From a virus, in the IMG/VR virus record IMGVR_UViG_3300005578_000003, positions 1 to 46,187 of that record: 46,187 nucleotides of DNA; one strand, written 5' to 3'. Numbering within the stretch: position 1 is the stretch's first letter; each line of letters opens with the position of its first letter. A model generated the notes under the pieces. The model had not been told where the DNA came from. It was given only the letters and a program-made list of their open reading frames with translations, and ran no database searches. This document shows, in pieces, positions 7,835-15,402 of this stretch. The position numbers and the translations under genes are program-made.

Positions 7835-10216
7835 ATGCAGTTCTCACATAGGGACTACTATTTCGCTTCGCGAAACGTTGACCCAACCGCTGCCGCGCAC
7901 GCCTGGAAATCTCTAGACGTGTCATGGGAAGCGGTTGTCGGTTGGTTTCGTGACAGCGCTGCGAGAGAGCCTGTCTATCGCAAATCAGACCTCGGCTTAG
8001 TCTCGTTTGCCAAATTCGAAAACGGCGCGAGTAAAGCCCACGTCCAGTGGATTGACGGCGTCTTTCTTGATTACGACGATCTAACCTACGAACAGATGGT
8101 CGCAGTCCTTGCAAACGCGCGACGTTTCCGAGGGCTTGCGTACACATCATATCATCATGGACTTAAAGGTCCGGACGTTACGCGAATGCACCGTATTCGG
8201 CTAGCGTTCCCGCTTTCAGACAGAGCTACGCCTACAGAATGGGAAGGCATTTGGTACCAGGTTCAAGCGTTGATTGGGCTTGGCTGCGACCAGAATACTA
8301 AAGACATTTCACGTGGCTACGTACCGCCCGGAACTAATGTCCTAGGCCAACGTTGTTGGTTCGATACATGGGAAGGCGAAACACTTCAGACACGTGATTT
8401 GCTAACCGCCGCAGCAACCGCGATACCGCTTGAGATCGAAGATCTCCTCGATCAAAGCGAGCTGCTTTCAGACGAAGATTTAGGAAAACTTGCTACCAAG
8501 CTCAGCAAATCGAGCACGCAAGAATTTCAAAAGCTAAGTCGTTCGCTGCGAAAAATGCTTTTAGGAGAGCCGTTCGCAGCTGAAAATTATCGACATCCCA
8601 CGCTTTATAAACTCGCAGGAGAAATAGCTGAAGCGTTTCCCCATGCGAACGCGCGCGCGGTTGCGGAACGTTTCGCAGTAGCGCTTGAAACTACTGACAA
8701 TCAAACGGTTGAAACGTTCACAAAACAGATTCAAGCGCAGCAACACAAACACCAAAGAAAAGAACGCGAGTTAGCTCAGGTTCGAAACCTGTTTCTTGCA
8801 CCCCCTTCTACGCCTTCTTCTGATGCATATGCGACTATTAGCAGAGGCACATCACAAACACATCCAGATGTTAGCGGAGTCGTAGAAGGTATCCCGCTCA
8901 TCGTTCAAAGAAATGGCCATTACTGGTTACGCAATCCACGTAGCCGCGACTTCATTGACGTCTATGGCAAAGACGATGTGCGCTTAGCTTTGCATCGCCA
9001 TTACGGTGCACTTATGCAGGACGCAGAAGGCAATCTTCTCAAGCTTGAGAAGATCTGTAACGCATGGTCCTGGGTCGCTGATAAAATTGTAGGGGATTAT
9101 AATCGCCGTACAAACGATTTTGACATTTCAACCCGTACGCTTTCACTTGCTACCGCGCGCAAACGTGAAGTCCCTGCAGTTAGACATCTGGACGTAGAAG
9201 AGTGGTTACAGCTTTTAGCAGGACCGCGATTTGACAAAGTCATACAGTGGCTACGAGGACTTGCACATCTTGATAAGCCTGCGCCTGCTTTATATTTGTA
9301 CGGCAAATCAGGCGCAGGTAAAAACTTACTCGCACACGGTGTCGCAGCGTGTTGGGAAAATCAACTGGTCCGTTATGAAGATATTGAGCGTTATTCAGGG
9401 CCTCTTAGGCAAAGTCCTGTCGTTTATGCAGACGAAGGCCTTCCGCCTAAAGTTGATTTTGCTTGGTTTCGCAGTTTGATTACGACCAAAATAAGGCGCA
9501 TTCGAGATCCATACGAAGCTCACTTTGATTTACACGGGTATATCCGTTTAATTGTAAGCGCTAATAATTTTGATTTGTTTAAACCTGGTCGGATCTCTTT
9601 TACGCAAGATGACGCAGACGCAATCGCGCGACGATTTTTACCGATAAAAGTTGGCACGGAAGCAGTTGATTTTTTAGAAGCGCTTCCGATCTCAACTGAT
9701 GAATTTAGGCTCAAAATACCAGAATACATCCAATATCTTGTGCACTCCGAAGGACGTGTTGATCCGCGCGGAAGATTTGTCGTGAAAAGCGAAACGAGTG
9801 ACATTGTCGATCGTGTCTCGCATGCGCGTTACCCGTGGTTTGTAGAACTGCTGATCAACTATCTCGAGAACCCGTTGCAGCTTGAGTCTCAATACACAGG
9901 CGCGCGCAAATTTGACGGCACAGCATGGCTTGTGCGCACCAAAGATCAGAAGCTTCTTGTTAGCTGGCGTGCTTCTTCTTATTTGAATGAGCGCTTGAAC
10001 GTCGATCAAACCGAGTTTCGGCGCGCGTGTCGATTTTTTGCGGTTTCCGAGACACAAGAAATACGACTGTACCTTCCGGGATCGCATCGCAATCGAGTCA
10101 GTTATTACGAGATTGATCTCGAGAAATTGATCCGGACCTACGGCGAATCGTTTGACGTTGACAGCGCAGTGGAAACATTAGGCACGGATAGCGACGTTCG
10201 AATCCCGGTTGTTTAA
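7835..10216 (+). CDS. Primase-helicase: AEP/PrimPol domain fused to SF3/DUF5906-type helicase
   Basis: 793 residues. The N-terminal domain has the archaeo-eukaryotic primase pattern: metal-binding F-L-D79-Y-D81-D, then Y-T-S-Y-H-H108 with M-H-R-I-R-L-A-F-P-L, and a later D-I-S-R-G-Y-V-P-P-G block. The C-terminal half is an AAA+/SF3-like helicase: Walker A G490-K-S-G-A-G-K-N497, Walker B V-V-Y-A-D533-E534, sensor S-A-N-N at 575-578, and an R-R-F-L arginine-finger region. It should unwind the fork and make primers, possibly also polymerising DNA as NrS-1-type phage enzymes do. First gene of the rightward early transcript; the methyltransferase follows after 13 bases. Confidence 0.9.
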   Translation: MQFSHRDYYFASRNVDPTAAAHAWKSLDVSWEAVVGWFRDSAAREPVYRKSDLGLVSFAKFENGASKAHVQWIDGVFLDYDDLTYEQMVAVLANARRFRGLAYTSYHHGLKGPDVTRMHRIRLAFPLSDRATPTEWEGIWYQVQALIGLGCDQNTKDISRGYVPPGTNVLGQRCWFDTWEGETLQTRDLLTAAATAIPLEIEDLLDQSELLSDEDLGKLATKLSKSSTQEFQKLSRSLRKMLLGEPFAAENYRHPTLYKLAGEIAEAFPHANARAVAERFAVALETTDNQTVETFTKQIQAQQHKHQRKERELAQVRNLFLAPPSTPSSDAYATISRGTSQTHPDVSGVVEGIPLIVQRNGHYWLRNPRSRDFIDVYGKDDVRLALHRHYGALMQDAEGNLLKLEKICNAWSWVADKIVGDYNRRTNDFDISTRTLSLATARKREVPAVRHLDVEEWLQLLAGPRFDKVIQWLRGLAHLDKPAPALYLYGKSGAGKNLLAHGVAACWENQLVRYEDIERYSGPLRQSPVVYADEGLPPKVDFAWFRSLITTKIRRIRDPYEAHFDLHGYIRLIVSANNFDLFKPGRISFTQDDADAIARRFLPIKVGTEAVDFLEALPISTDEFRLKIPEYIQYLVHSEGRVDPRGRFVVKSETSDIVDRVSHARYPWFVELLINYLENPLQLESQYTGARKFDGTAWLVRTKDQKLLVSWRASSYLNERLNVDQTEFRRACRFFAVSETQEIRLYLPGSHRNRVSYYEIDLEKLIRTYGESFDVDSAVETLGTDSDVRIPVV

Positions 10217-10229
10217 AAGGAATTGGCGT

Positions 10230-12533
10230 ATGCACGTTTTTCAAATTGATTGTCGGCTTGTTAAAGATTTGCGACCGGATGTGCTCATTTGCGATGCGCC
10301 CTATGCCGAACGCGTTCATAGAGACGCAACGTCGTGTTCGCCTGTTAGAGGCGTTCGTCATAGAGAAATGGGGTTCGAGTTCCTCTCCCCTGAGCTCCGC
10401 CGTCACATTGCGTTTATAGCGGCACAAACGAAACGCTGGACGTTGATTTATTCGGATATTGAAAGCGTAGGAACGTGGCTAGACGCTTTAGCCGAATTCA
10501 AAAGCGTTGATTACGTTCGAACCATCCCTTGGATTCGCTGGTCTATGCCGCAACTCAGTGGAGATCGTCCGCCACAGGGAGCGGAGATGCTCATTTGTGC
10601 ACACGCAAAAGGCCGAAAAGAATGGTCCGGACCTGGTAATTTAACACACCTTTCGCACAAATGTTTGCGAGGGGAGGAAAAACACCGCGCAGAAAAACCC
10701 TTAGACCAGTTGTTAGATCTCGTTACGTGGTTCTCGCGCCCCGGAGAGCTGGTAGTTGACCTCGTCTCAGGCGCAGGTACCACGGGCCTTGCTGCGACGC
10801 TCCTAGGCCGCCAGTTTCTAGGTTTTGAAACGGATCCGAAATGGTGTGCCTTTGCCAATAAACGCATTGAAGCCGGCATACAAGGTAAGTTTTCAGACCG
10901 GGACGCAGAACGCATTAAACGATTTCTAGAAACGTCTCGTATTGAAGTAAACACAGCTGACCCGGTTGCCTCTGAGGTAGAAAAAAAAGCACCTGCATTG
11001 TCTACATATGCAGTTAAGAAGATAACCGAGATCAACAAAATCTTTAACGAAGATTGCCTAATAACAATGGCTCGCATGCCAAATGAGTTTATTGACTTGG
11101 TCGTAACGAGCCCACCTTACGACGACATTCGTAAAGGCATGGGAAACACGTTTGATTTTCCAGCCGTTGCTAAAGGTCTGTTTTACGTTTTGAAACCAGG
11201 CGGAATAGTAGTGTGGATTGTTGCAGATCAAACGATTGACGGCAGCGAAACCTGCACATCTTTTTCGCAGGCACTGTATTTTAAATCGTTAGGTTTTAAT
11301 CTGCATGACACGATGATTTATGCGAAAGAAAATCCTCCGCCTCGTTCATTGCACATGCATATGCGTTACAATCCGGCATTTGAATATATGTTCGTATTTT
11401 CTAAAGGCAGACCTAAAACCTTTAACCCTCTATTAGTGCCGTGTAAGAACGCTGGACGTGTTCAAAACCGAGCGCACGGGATCCGAGAATGGTCGCATTT
11501 AGGTAAACAAGGCGTAAGGGACGTTACGAAAAGCCATAAGTTCGTTTCCAATATTTTTTCCTATTTGAGTCAAGTTGGAAATACAAATCACCCAGCGCGC
11601 TTTCCGGAAGCGCTCGCACACGATCATATCCACACATGGTCCAACGAAGGCGACATTGTCTACGATCCATTTATGGGTTCTGGAACCACTGCGAAGATGG
11701 CGATGCTACTTAACCGAAGATATCTTGGAAGCGAGATATCTGCCGAGTATTGCGTTGAAGCTGAAAACCGTTTAAGAGCCGGCGCAACAAAATGTGTTGC
11801 GAAAATTCCGATTCAACATGTTCAATCACGGCCGCAGACCGCGCTTTCGCTCGCAAACACGCAGCAATTTACCCCTGCGGAATTAGCACACGAACTGGTT
11901 AGCCACGCGCTTTATCCGATGCTCCATCAGCCCTTAAGGATTTTAGATCCGGCATGTGGAGACGGCGCGCTTTTAGAAGCGGCAATTGATTTTCTTTACT
12001 GTCAAAAATTCCCTCTGCAAAACATTTTTGACAGTATCGCGGGGATTGAATTAGATCCAAATGTCGCACAGCAGGCGGTAGGACGCCTACATAAAAAATA
12101 CGGCATTGTACCGCGCATCTTTGTCGCAGATGCATTGAAACAAAATTGGCGACTGTGGCAAAATACGTCTCCGAACGTTGTGATTATGAACCCTCCGTAC
12201 CTAGGAAAGAGTTTGATTCGTTCGGTATTCGGAGAAGAGTATCCTGCTTTTCTTAAGCGAAATTGGCAACGGGCGGACGCAGATATTCTCGCTTATTTTT
12301 TGCGTAAAAGCGAACAGGAGCTTGCGCAAACGTCTCCGACTACACTCGGAATCCTAGCCTCGCAAACGATTTCAAAAGGCGATACGCGCGAAGTAGGTTT
12401 GGCGCAGATGTTAAAGACCTGGTCGATTTATCGTGCGCGTCCACAGTTTCCTTGGCCAGGTCAAAGAGCAGTTATCGTATCTTTAGTGCATTTGCATCGC
12501 GGTCTCAATCTTGGATCTCAGTTGCTGACATGA
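10230..12533 (+). CDS. Three-domain DNA methyltransferase
   Basis: 767 residues from ATG 10230, chosen for its AAGGA site. It holds three consecutive S-adenosylmethionine-dependent methyltransferase domains. Domain 1: motif IV D22-A-P-Y25, then motif I V-S-G-A-G-T-T-G near 177-186 (beta-class order). Domain 2: T293-S-P-P-Y297, then D479-P-F-M-G-S-G-T-T487 (beta class; SPPY is typical of N4-cytosine enzymes). Domain 3: D573-P-A-C-G-D-G, then N654-P-P-Y657 (gamma class, N6-adenine, resembling MmeI/PglX-type enzymes). It stops at the sequence V-S-L-V-H-L-H-R-G, where MmeI-like enzymes normally continue into the target-recognition domain; that part is the next gene. No restriction nuclease motif is seen, so it probably protects phage DNA. 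Confidence 0.93.
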   Translation: MHVFQIDCRLVKDLRPDVLICDAPYAERVHRDATSCSPVRGVRHREMGFEFLSPELRRHIAFIAAQTKRWTLIYSDIESVGTWLDALAEFKSVDYVRTIPWIRWSMPQLSGDRPPQGAEMLICAHAKGRKEWSGPGNLTHLSHKCLRGEEKHRAEKPLDQLLDLVTWFSRPGELVVDLVSGAGTTGLAATLLGRQFLGFETDPKWCAFANKRIEAGIQGKFSDRDAERIKRFLETSRIEVNTADPVASEVEKKAPALSTYAVKKITEINKIFNEDCLITMARMPNEFIDLVVTSPPYDDIRKGMGNTFDFPAVAKGLFYVLKPGGIVVWIVADQTIDGSETCTSFSQALYFKSLGFNLHDTMIYAKENPPPRSLHMHMRYNPAFEYMFVFSKGRPKTFNPLLVPCKNAGRVQNRAHGIREWSHLGKQGVRDVTKSHKFVSNIFSYLSQVGNTNHPARFPEALAHDHIHTWSNEGDIVYDPFMGSGTTAKMAMLLNRRYLGSEISAEYCVEAENRLRAGATKCVAKIPIQHVQSRPQTALSLANTQQFTPAELAHELVSHALYPMLHQPLRILDPACGDGALLEAAIDFLYCQKFPLQNIFDSIAGIELDPNVAQQAVGRLHKKYGIVPRIFVADALKQNWRLWQNTSPNVVIMNPPYLGKSLIRSVFGEEYPAFLKRNWQRADADILAYFLRKSEQELAQTSPTTLGILASQTISKGDTREVGLAQMLKTWSIYRARPQFPWPGQRAVIVSLVHLHRGLNLGSQLLT

Positions 12534-13537
12534 ATGCGCAACTCTCGATTAATTCACGTCTCGGGTTCGGAGAGGAATACGAACCTAAAAAGCTGGCAAC
12601 AAATGCAGGTTTAGGTTTCGCAGGGGAAATTCCTTACGGAAAAGGCTTTCTACTTTTACCTGAGGAATACGATTTGCTGATTCGTAAAAATATTCGGAAT
12701 GTAGAGCGCATTTTTCCTTATCAAAGCGGGGATACCCTGTGTGCCAATCCTGATCAGAGCTTTGATCGGTACGTAATCAGCTTTGGACAGATGTCGTTAG
12801 AAGAAGCGTCGCAGTGGCCAGACCTCTTATCGATTGTACGAGAGAAGGTCAAACCAGAAAGAGAAAAACAAAACAGAGAACGTTGTCGTCAAAATTGGTG
12901 GCTATTTGGAGAAAATCGTCCTGGTCTTAATGCTGCGTTAGGTTGGTGGAATTTCGGAAGAAACCGTCCTGCGCTTAAAACTAAACTTATCTTTTTAAAC
13001 TACTGTTTAACGGTCTGTCGGACAGGAGCTCATGTTTGTTTTTCTTTTCAACCTACTAATTGGATCTTTTCAGATTCCTTAGCTGTTTTTCCTTCTCAAA
13101 GTTTTTCATTTTTTTCTGTTCTGCAGTCTCATATTCACGAAAACTGGGCGCGATTTTCGGGATCTTCTTTTCATTCCCAGTTGCGTTACAAGGTTACTAG
13201 CTGCTTTCACGCTTTTCCGTTCCCTGTTCCCGATCCTCGTACCGTTATCCCATCTCTTGAGTCCTTCGGAGAGGCACTTTATAGGGCCCGTCAAGCTTAT
13301 ATGCTTCGCGAATGGGTAGGACTAACCACTTTTTACAATCGACTTAAGGATCCTTCCTATCGCGATCCCGGTATCGATTTACTCCGAGAAGGCCACGAGG
13401 AATTGGACCGCCTCGTGTTAGTGGCCTATGGCTGGCAAGACCTCCGGGTCCCGAAGTACGTCACTCGGGATGCGTCTTTCGAACGGGAAATCATTTCGCG
13501 TCTCGTGAGATTGAATGCGGTGCGTTCGAGAGGTTAG
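12530..13537 (+). CDS. Target-recognition subunit of the N6-adenine methyltransferase
   Basis: 335 residues from an ATG overlapping the previous stop (ATGA), in the -1 frame relative to the catalytic gene. Its sequence continues an MmeI/PglX-like enzyme: K-L-A-T-N-A-G-L near the start, an I-F-P-Y-Q-S-G-D block, W-W-L-F-G-E-N-R-P, then H-E-N-W-A-R-F-S-G-S-S with L-R-Y and F-P-F-P. These are hallmarks of the DNA-specificity region. So a normally single polypeptide is split in two coupled genes. The frame is open back to 12452, so a frameshifted fusion is possible, but I see no canonical slippery heptamer. A short internal duplication is visible (WWLFGENRPGL followed by WWNFGRNRPAL). There is no SAM-binding motif here, so it needs the upstream product. 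Confidence 0.88.
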   Translation: MNAQLSINSRLGFGEEYEPKKLATNAGLGFAGEIPYGKGFLLLPEEYDLLIRKNIRNVERIFPYQSGDTLCANPDQSFDRYVISFGQMSLEEASQWPDLLSIVREKVKPEREKQNRERCRQNWWLFGENRPGLNAALGWWNFGRNRPALKTKLIFLNYCLTVCRTGAHVCFSFQPTNWIFSDSLAVFPSQSFSFFSVLQSHIHENWARFSGSSFHSQLRYKVTSCFHAFPFPVPDPRTVIPSLESFGEALYRARQAYMLREWVGLTTFYNRLKDPSYRDPGIDLLREGHEELDRLVLVAYGWQDLRVPKYVTRDASFEREIISRLVRLNAVRSRG

Positions 13538-13543
13538 TTGACA

Positions 13544-13678
13544 ATGCAACTGATCAATTCGCGTCTCGGGTTCGGAGACCTCCGGGTCCCGAAATACGCC
13601 ACTCGGGATGCGACCTTTGAAAAAGAAATCGTCTCGCGACTCGTGAGATTGAATGCGGTGCGCGCTAACTCGCTTTGA
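13544..13678 (+). pseudogene. Internally deleted copy of the target-recognition gene
   Basis: A 44-codon ORF (ATG 13544, TGA 13678) whose first 10 codons match the N-terminus of the 335-residue gene just upstream (NSRLGFG) and whose remainder matches that gene's C-terminus (DLRVPKY, then TRDA, then SRLVRLNAVR). DNA identity is high at both ends and the junction falls at a short shared GGAGA/AAGAC patch. This is what remains after tandem duplication and an internal deletion of about 0.87 kb, or after recombination with a relative. It overlaps the convergent antitoxin gene end by 14 bases. A functional micro-protein is possible but less likely. Confidence 0.85.
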
Positions 13679-14081
13679 GTTGAATCCCTTCCGGCGTCAC
13701 TTTGAATCGGCTCTCAAGTAACAATCCGAGCATCGCCATTCGAAGCCACTGTTCAGGCCGCTTAGAAGCCTCGTAACGGCTGATTTGCTCCGCTCGACAC
13801 CCGAGACGCTTGGCGAGATCGACCTGTCGCAGGCCTATAACCTTGCGTACAAACTTAATCACTTCACCGTCAAAGATTGCTTTCGGATTTGTGAGTAAGA
13901 CTTCGGCTGCATTCTGTTCGTAACGTTGCCAAATACCTCCCGTAATTACAGGAGCGTCGCAGCGTTCACACGTATGCAATGCCATTGTCCCATCCTCTAC
14001 TTGGTTTTTGCCAACAACCGTAGTGTGTACATAGAATTTAATTCGCGTTTTTCCGCCGCAGCCGGGTTCATAACATTTCAT
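13665..14081 (-). CDS. MqsA-like antitoxin: Zn-binding N-terminus with XRE-type HTH
   Basis: 138 residues from ATG 14081, chosen because GAGGA lies about 6 bases upstream; a TTG start at 14093 would add four residues. Cysteines C3, C8, C38 and C41 form a likely zinc site, as in MqsA/YgiT antitoxins. Residues about 76-108 form a helix-turn-helix (VRKVIGLRQVDLAKRLG, ISRYEASKRP) of the XRE type. The gene follows the toxin on the same strand after 8 bases, the toxin-first order typical of mqsRA-type pairs. It should neutralise the toxin and repress the shared promoter. It converges on, and slightly overlaps, the methyltransferase relic. Confidence 0.85.
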   Translation of the reverse strand: MKCYEPGCGGKTRIKFYVHTTVVGKNQVEDGTMALHTCERCDAPVITGGIWQRYEQNAAEVLLTNPKAIFDGEVIKFVRKVIGLRQVDLAKRLGCRAEQISRYEASKRPEQWLRMAMLGLLLESRFKVTPEGIQLKAS

Positions 14082-14089
14082 GATTTTCC

Positions 14090-14365
14090 TCAATAAACAG
14101 TGACAACGATCGTGCCATCAAATTCGATTACAATAATAACGGTGAGCTCGTCTTCGTCTGAATCTTGACCTGTTATTTTCCAACGCTCTAAACCTTCTGA
14201 ACTTTCTTTCGCTTCTTTAGCCGAAAGAATAACTTTCCGAACGTCTCCACTTCGCACACCGCGTTGATTTATTCGTTTAAATGCGTGCGGACTAATCCGC
14301 ATACGCCCTTGAATACAGGCACTTTTAATTTTTCTTAGTGCCTCGGTTGGTGTCACAGCTTTCAT
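14090..14365 (-). CDS. DUF4258-type toxin candidate
   Basis: 91-residue basic protein. The pattern ISPHAFKRINQRGVRSGDV, followed by two beta strands (ERWKITG, LTVIIVIEFDG), is typical of DUF4258 proteins, which often pair with MqsA/HigA-like antitoxins and share the RelE/MqsR-type small-ribonuclease shape. It lies directly upstream of the Zn-HTH antitoxin in one transcript. It may act as an mRNA interferase; the catalytic residues are not established for this family, so the activity is inferred from context. In a phage such a pair may exclude rival phages or stabilise infection. Confidence 0.8.
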   Translation of the reverse strand: MKAVTPTEALRKIKSACIQGRMRISPHAFKRINQRGVRSGDVRKVILSAKEAKESSEGLERWKITGQDSDEDELTVIIVIEFDGTIVVTVY

Positions 14366-14405
14366 ACTAGCTCGACTTACGAAAAACGCAAGTCAATTCT
14401 TCGTT

Positions 14406-14435
14406 TTTACGGCAGATTTAAATGTCTGTCGTAAA
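14406..14435. promoter_or_regulatory. 30-bp palindrome, candidate operator for the toxin-antitoxin operon
   Basis: Arms TTTACGGCAGA (14406-14416) and TCTGTCGTAAA (14425-14435) are inverted repeats with one mismatch and an 8-base AT-rich spacer. It lies about 40-70 bases upstream of the toxin start. The antitoxin has an XRE helix-turn-helix, so it is the natural ligand. The DNA symmetry is direct; the binding partner is inferred. Confidence 0.5.
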
Positions 14436-14436
14436 T

Positions 14437-14449
14437 CGATTTAAAATCG
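14437..14449. promoter_or_regulatory. Second small palindrome beside the operator
   Basis: CGATTT-A-AAATCG is a perfect 13-base dyad one base after the larger palindrome, suggesting either a second half-site pair or part of a compound operator. Confidence 0.35.
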
Positions 14450-14582
14450 CTTTGCGTCCTCCGCGCGTACTAAGAGTAGCTTAGGTCCTAGTATAATTCG
14501 CCTGCGCAGCGGCTAGGGCCCGCGGTTGCGATTTTACAGATAAATAGAATTTAATTCATTTTCCGGGATAAAAGAAATAAAT

Positions 14583-14652
14583 TGTTTGCTTTATGTTGCT
14601 TTCCGTTTTAGGATCGTCTGCGGCCGACGTTCATTTTAAATAGGAACGCAAC
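14583..14652 (+). promoter_or_regulatory. Promoter/leader cassette copy 1
   Basis: Shares an exact 21-base block (14583-14603) with the cassette at 14860, plus GACGTTCATT and an AATAG-A-GCAAC-like end at the same distance from the start codon (70 bases in both). Inside is a sigma70-like pair: TTGCTT (14586-14591), 17-base spacer, TAGGAT (14609-14614). AGGAA serves the 68-residue gene. Confidence 0.65.
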
Positions 14653-14859
14653 ATGTCAAACATTGTAAAAATTCGTGTTACTTGTCGAAATAATTCGGAC
14701 GCGCGTAAATGCGTAATATTGGACGACGTGCCTTCCGCAATCTGTAGACATAACGGGGGTAAAATTATTATCGTGACAGTGCCAAACGAAGATTTAGCGA
14801 GAGTAGAAAAAATTCTCGAAACAAGCCACTTAATAACAGCTTACGATACTGTAGAATAA
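14653..14859 (+). CDS. Hypothetical 68-residue protein (duplicated-promoter gene 1)
   Basis: Starts at ATG 14653 with AGGAA seven bases before it. MSNIVKIRVTC... is a beta-rich small domain with three cysteines, ending in acidic residues; I do not recognise the family. Its 5' leader is nearly the same as that of the next gene, so the two are likely expressed together in time but from separate promoters. Position between a toxin-antitoxin pair and a Uma2 nuclease is compatible with a small anti-host or anti-defence protein, but nothing in the sequence proves it. Confidence 0.75.
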   Translation: MSNIVKIRVTCRNNSDARKCVILDDVPSAICRHNGGKIIIVTVPNEDLARVEKILETSHLITAYDTVE

Positions 14860-14929
14860 TGTTTGCTTTATGTTGCTTTCTTGTTCAAGATTACCCGAAA
14901 ACAGACGTTCATTGTGAATAGAAGCAAAC
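14860..14929 (+). promoter_or_regulatory. Promoter/leader cassette copy 2
   Basis: Second copy of the 70-base cassette. The first 21 bases (14860-14880) are identical to 14583-14603, and GACGTTCATT recurs in register. Promoter elements: TTGCTT (14863-14868), 17-base spacer, CAAGAT (14886-14891). The region between the shared blocks has diverged, as expected if only the functional parts are conserved. Confidence 0.6.
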
Positions 14930-15400
14930 ATGAGCCTCGCTAAATCACTTGAACAGACCTTCGGTGCCGGAAAATATACGTACGTGGGCTTTACAGTCGA
15001 AAAGTTTAAAGCCTCTTTTGATGCGCCAACTCAATGCGGTACGAGTTGCGATCTGTGTGCAACTGCTATTACCTACGTGTACCGATTCAGGACGCCCTCG
15101 GGTCACGTGATTAAGCTCGGTAGTGAATGTGCCAAGCTCGCAGGCAACGCTCAAATCGCCTCTGTAATCAAACGCGAAGAAACCAAACGCGCCGCCGTAA
15201 AACGGGCTGCTAAGGCTCTGAGCGTTGAAACCGAGCTAACTGCCCTACTCGAAACCAAACGCGCTGAGCTCGAATCCTTGCCCCATCCCTCGTATCCCGG
15301 AAAAACCCTCCTAGACTGGGCGAATTTCATGCTCATTTTAGCCGGCGCAGCGGGTAAAGCTAAAGTTTTGAAAGCGATTAAAAGTGCGCTAAAAGGTTAA
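14930..15400 (+). CDS. Four-cysteine Zn-binding protein with helical tail
   Basis: 156 residues. C36, C40, C43 and C67 frame a treble-clef-like unit (TSCDLCATAITYVY then GSECAK) of the kind seen in many uncharacterised phage and plasmid proteins. Residues about 80-115 are a Lys/Arg/Ala-rich helix that could bind nucleic acid, followed by a short helical domain. It is expressed from the second promoter cassette and followed two bases later by the Uma2 gene. The function is unknown; nucleic acid binding is a guess from the basic helix and zinc site. Confidence 0.75.
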   Translation: MSLAKSLEQTFGAGKYTYVGFTVEKFKASFDAPTQCGTSCDLCATAITYVYRFRTPSGHVIKLGSECAKLAGNAQIASVIKREETKRAAVKRAAKALSVETELTALLETKRAELESLPHPSYPGKTLLDWANFMLILAGAAGKAKVLKAIKSALKG

Positions 15401-15402
15401 TA

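Larger units (their letters stand above)
14366..14652. promoter_or_regulatory. 287-bp divergent control region between the toxin-antitoxin pair and the rightward island genes
   Basis: Contains two palindromes (listed separately), a perfect TATAAT at 14492-14497 without a convincing -35 but flanked by overlapping short dyads (CTAAG/CTTAG and TAGG-T-CCTA), a hairpin near 14374-14394 in the toxin leader (GACTT/AAGTC), and the rightward promoter cassette at 14583-14652. Leftward, TTGACT near 14390-14395 may be a -35 element for the toxin gene. The density of dyads suggests repressor control. No gene or tRNA was recognised. Confidence 0.6.

Noticed and set aside
7710-8150. 146-codon minus-strand ORF across the divergent region
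   Set aside because: Mostly antisense to the primase start; the only hydrophobic stretch is in the intergenic part and there is no ribosome-binding site.
12452-12530. Upstream extension of the target-recognition ORF to 12452
   Set aside because: The ATG at 12530 couples by ATGA with the previous stop, and the extension is inside the methyltransferase coding sequence; kept only as a remote frameshift possibility.
14486-14520. Possible tRNA or promoter around the perfect TATAAT at 14492
   Set aside because: No cloverleaf could be formed and no -35 element at 16-18 bases; left as part of the control region.
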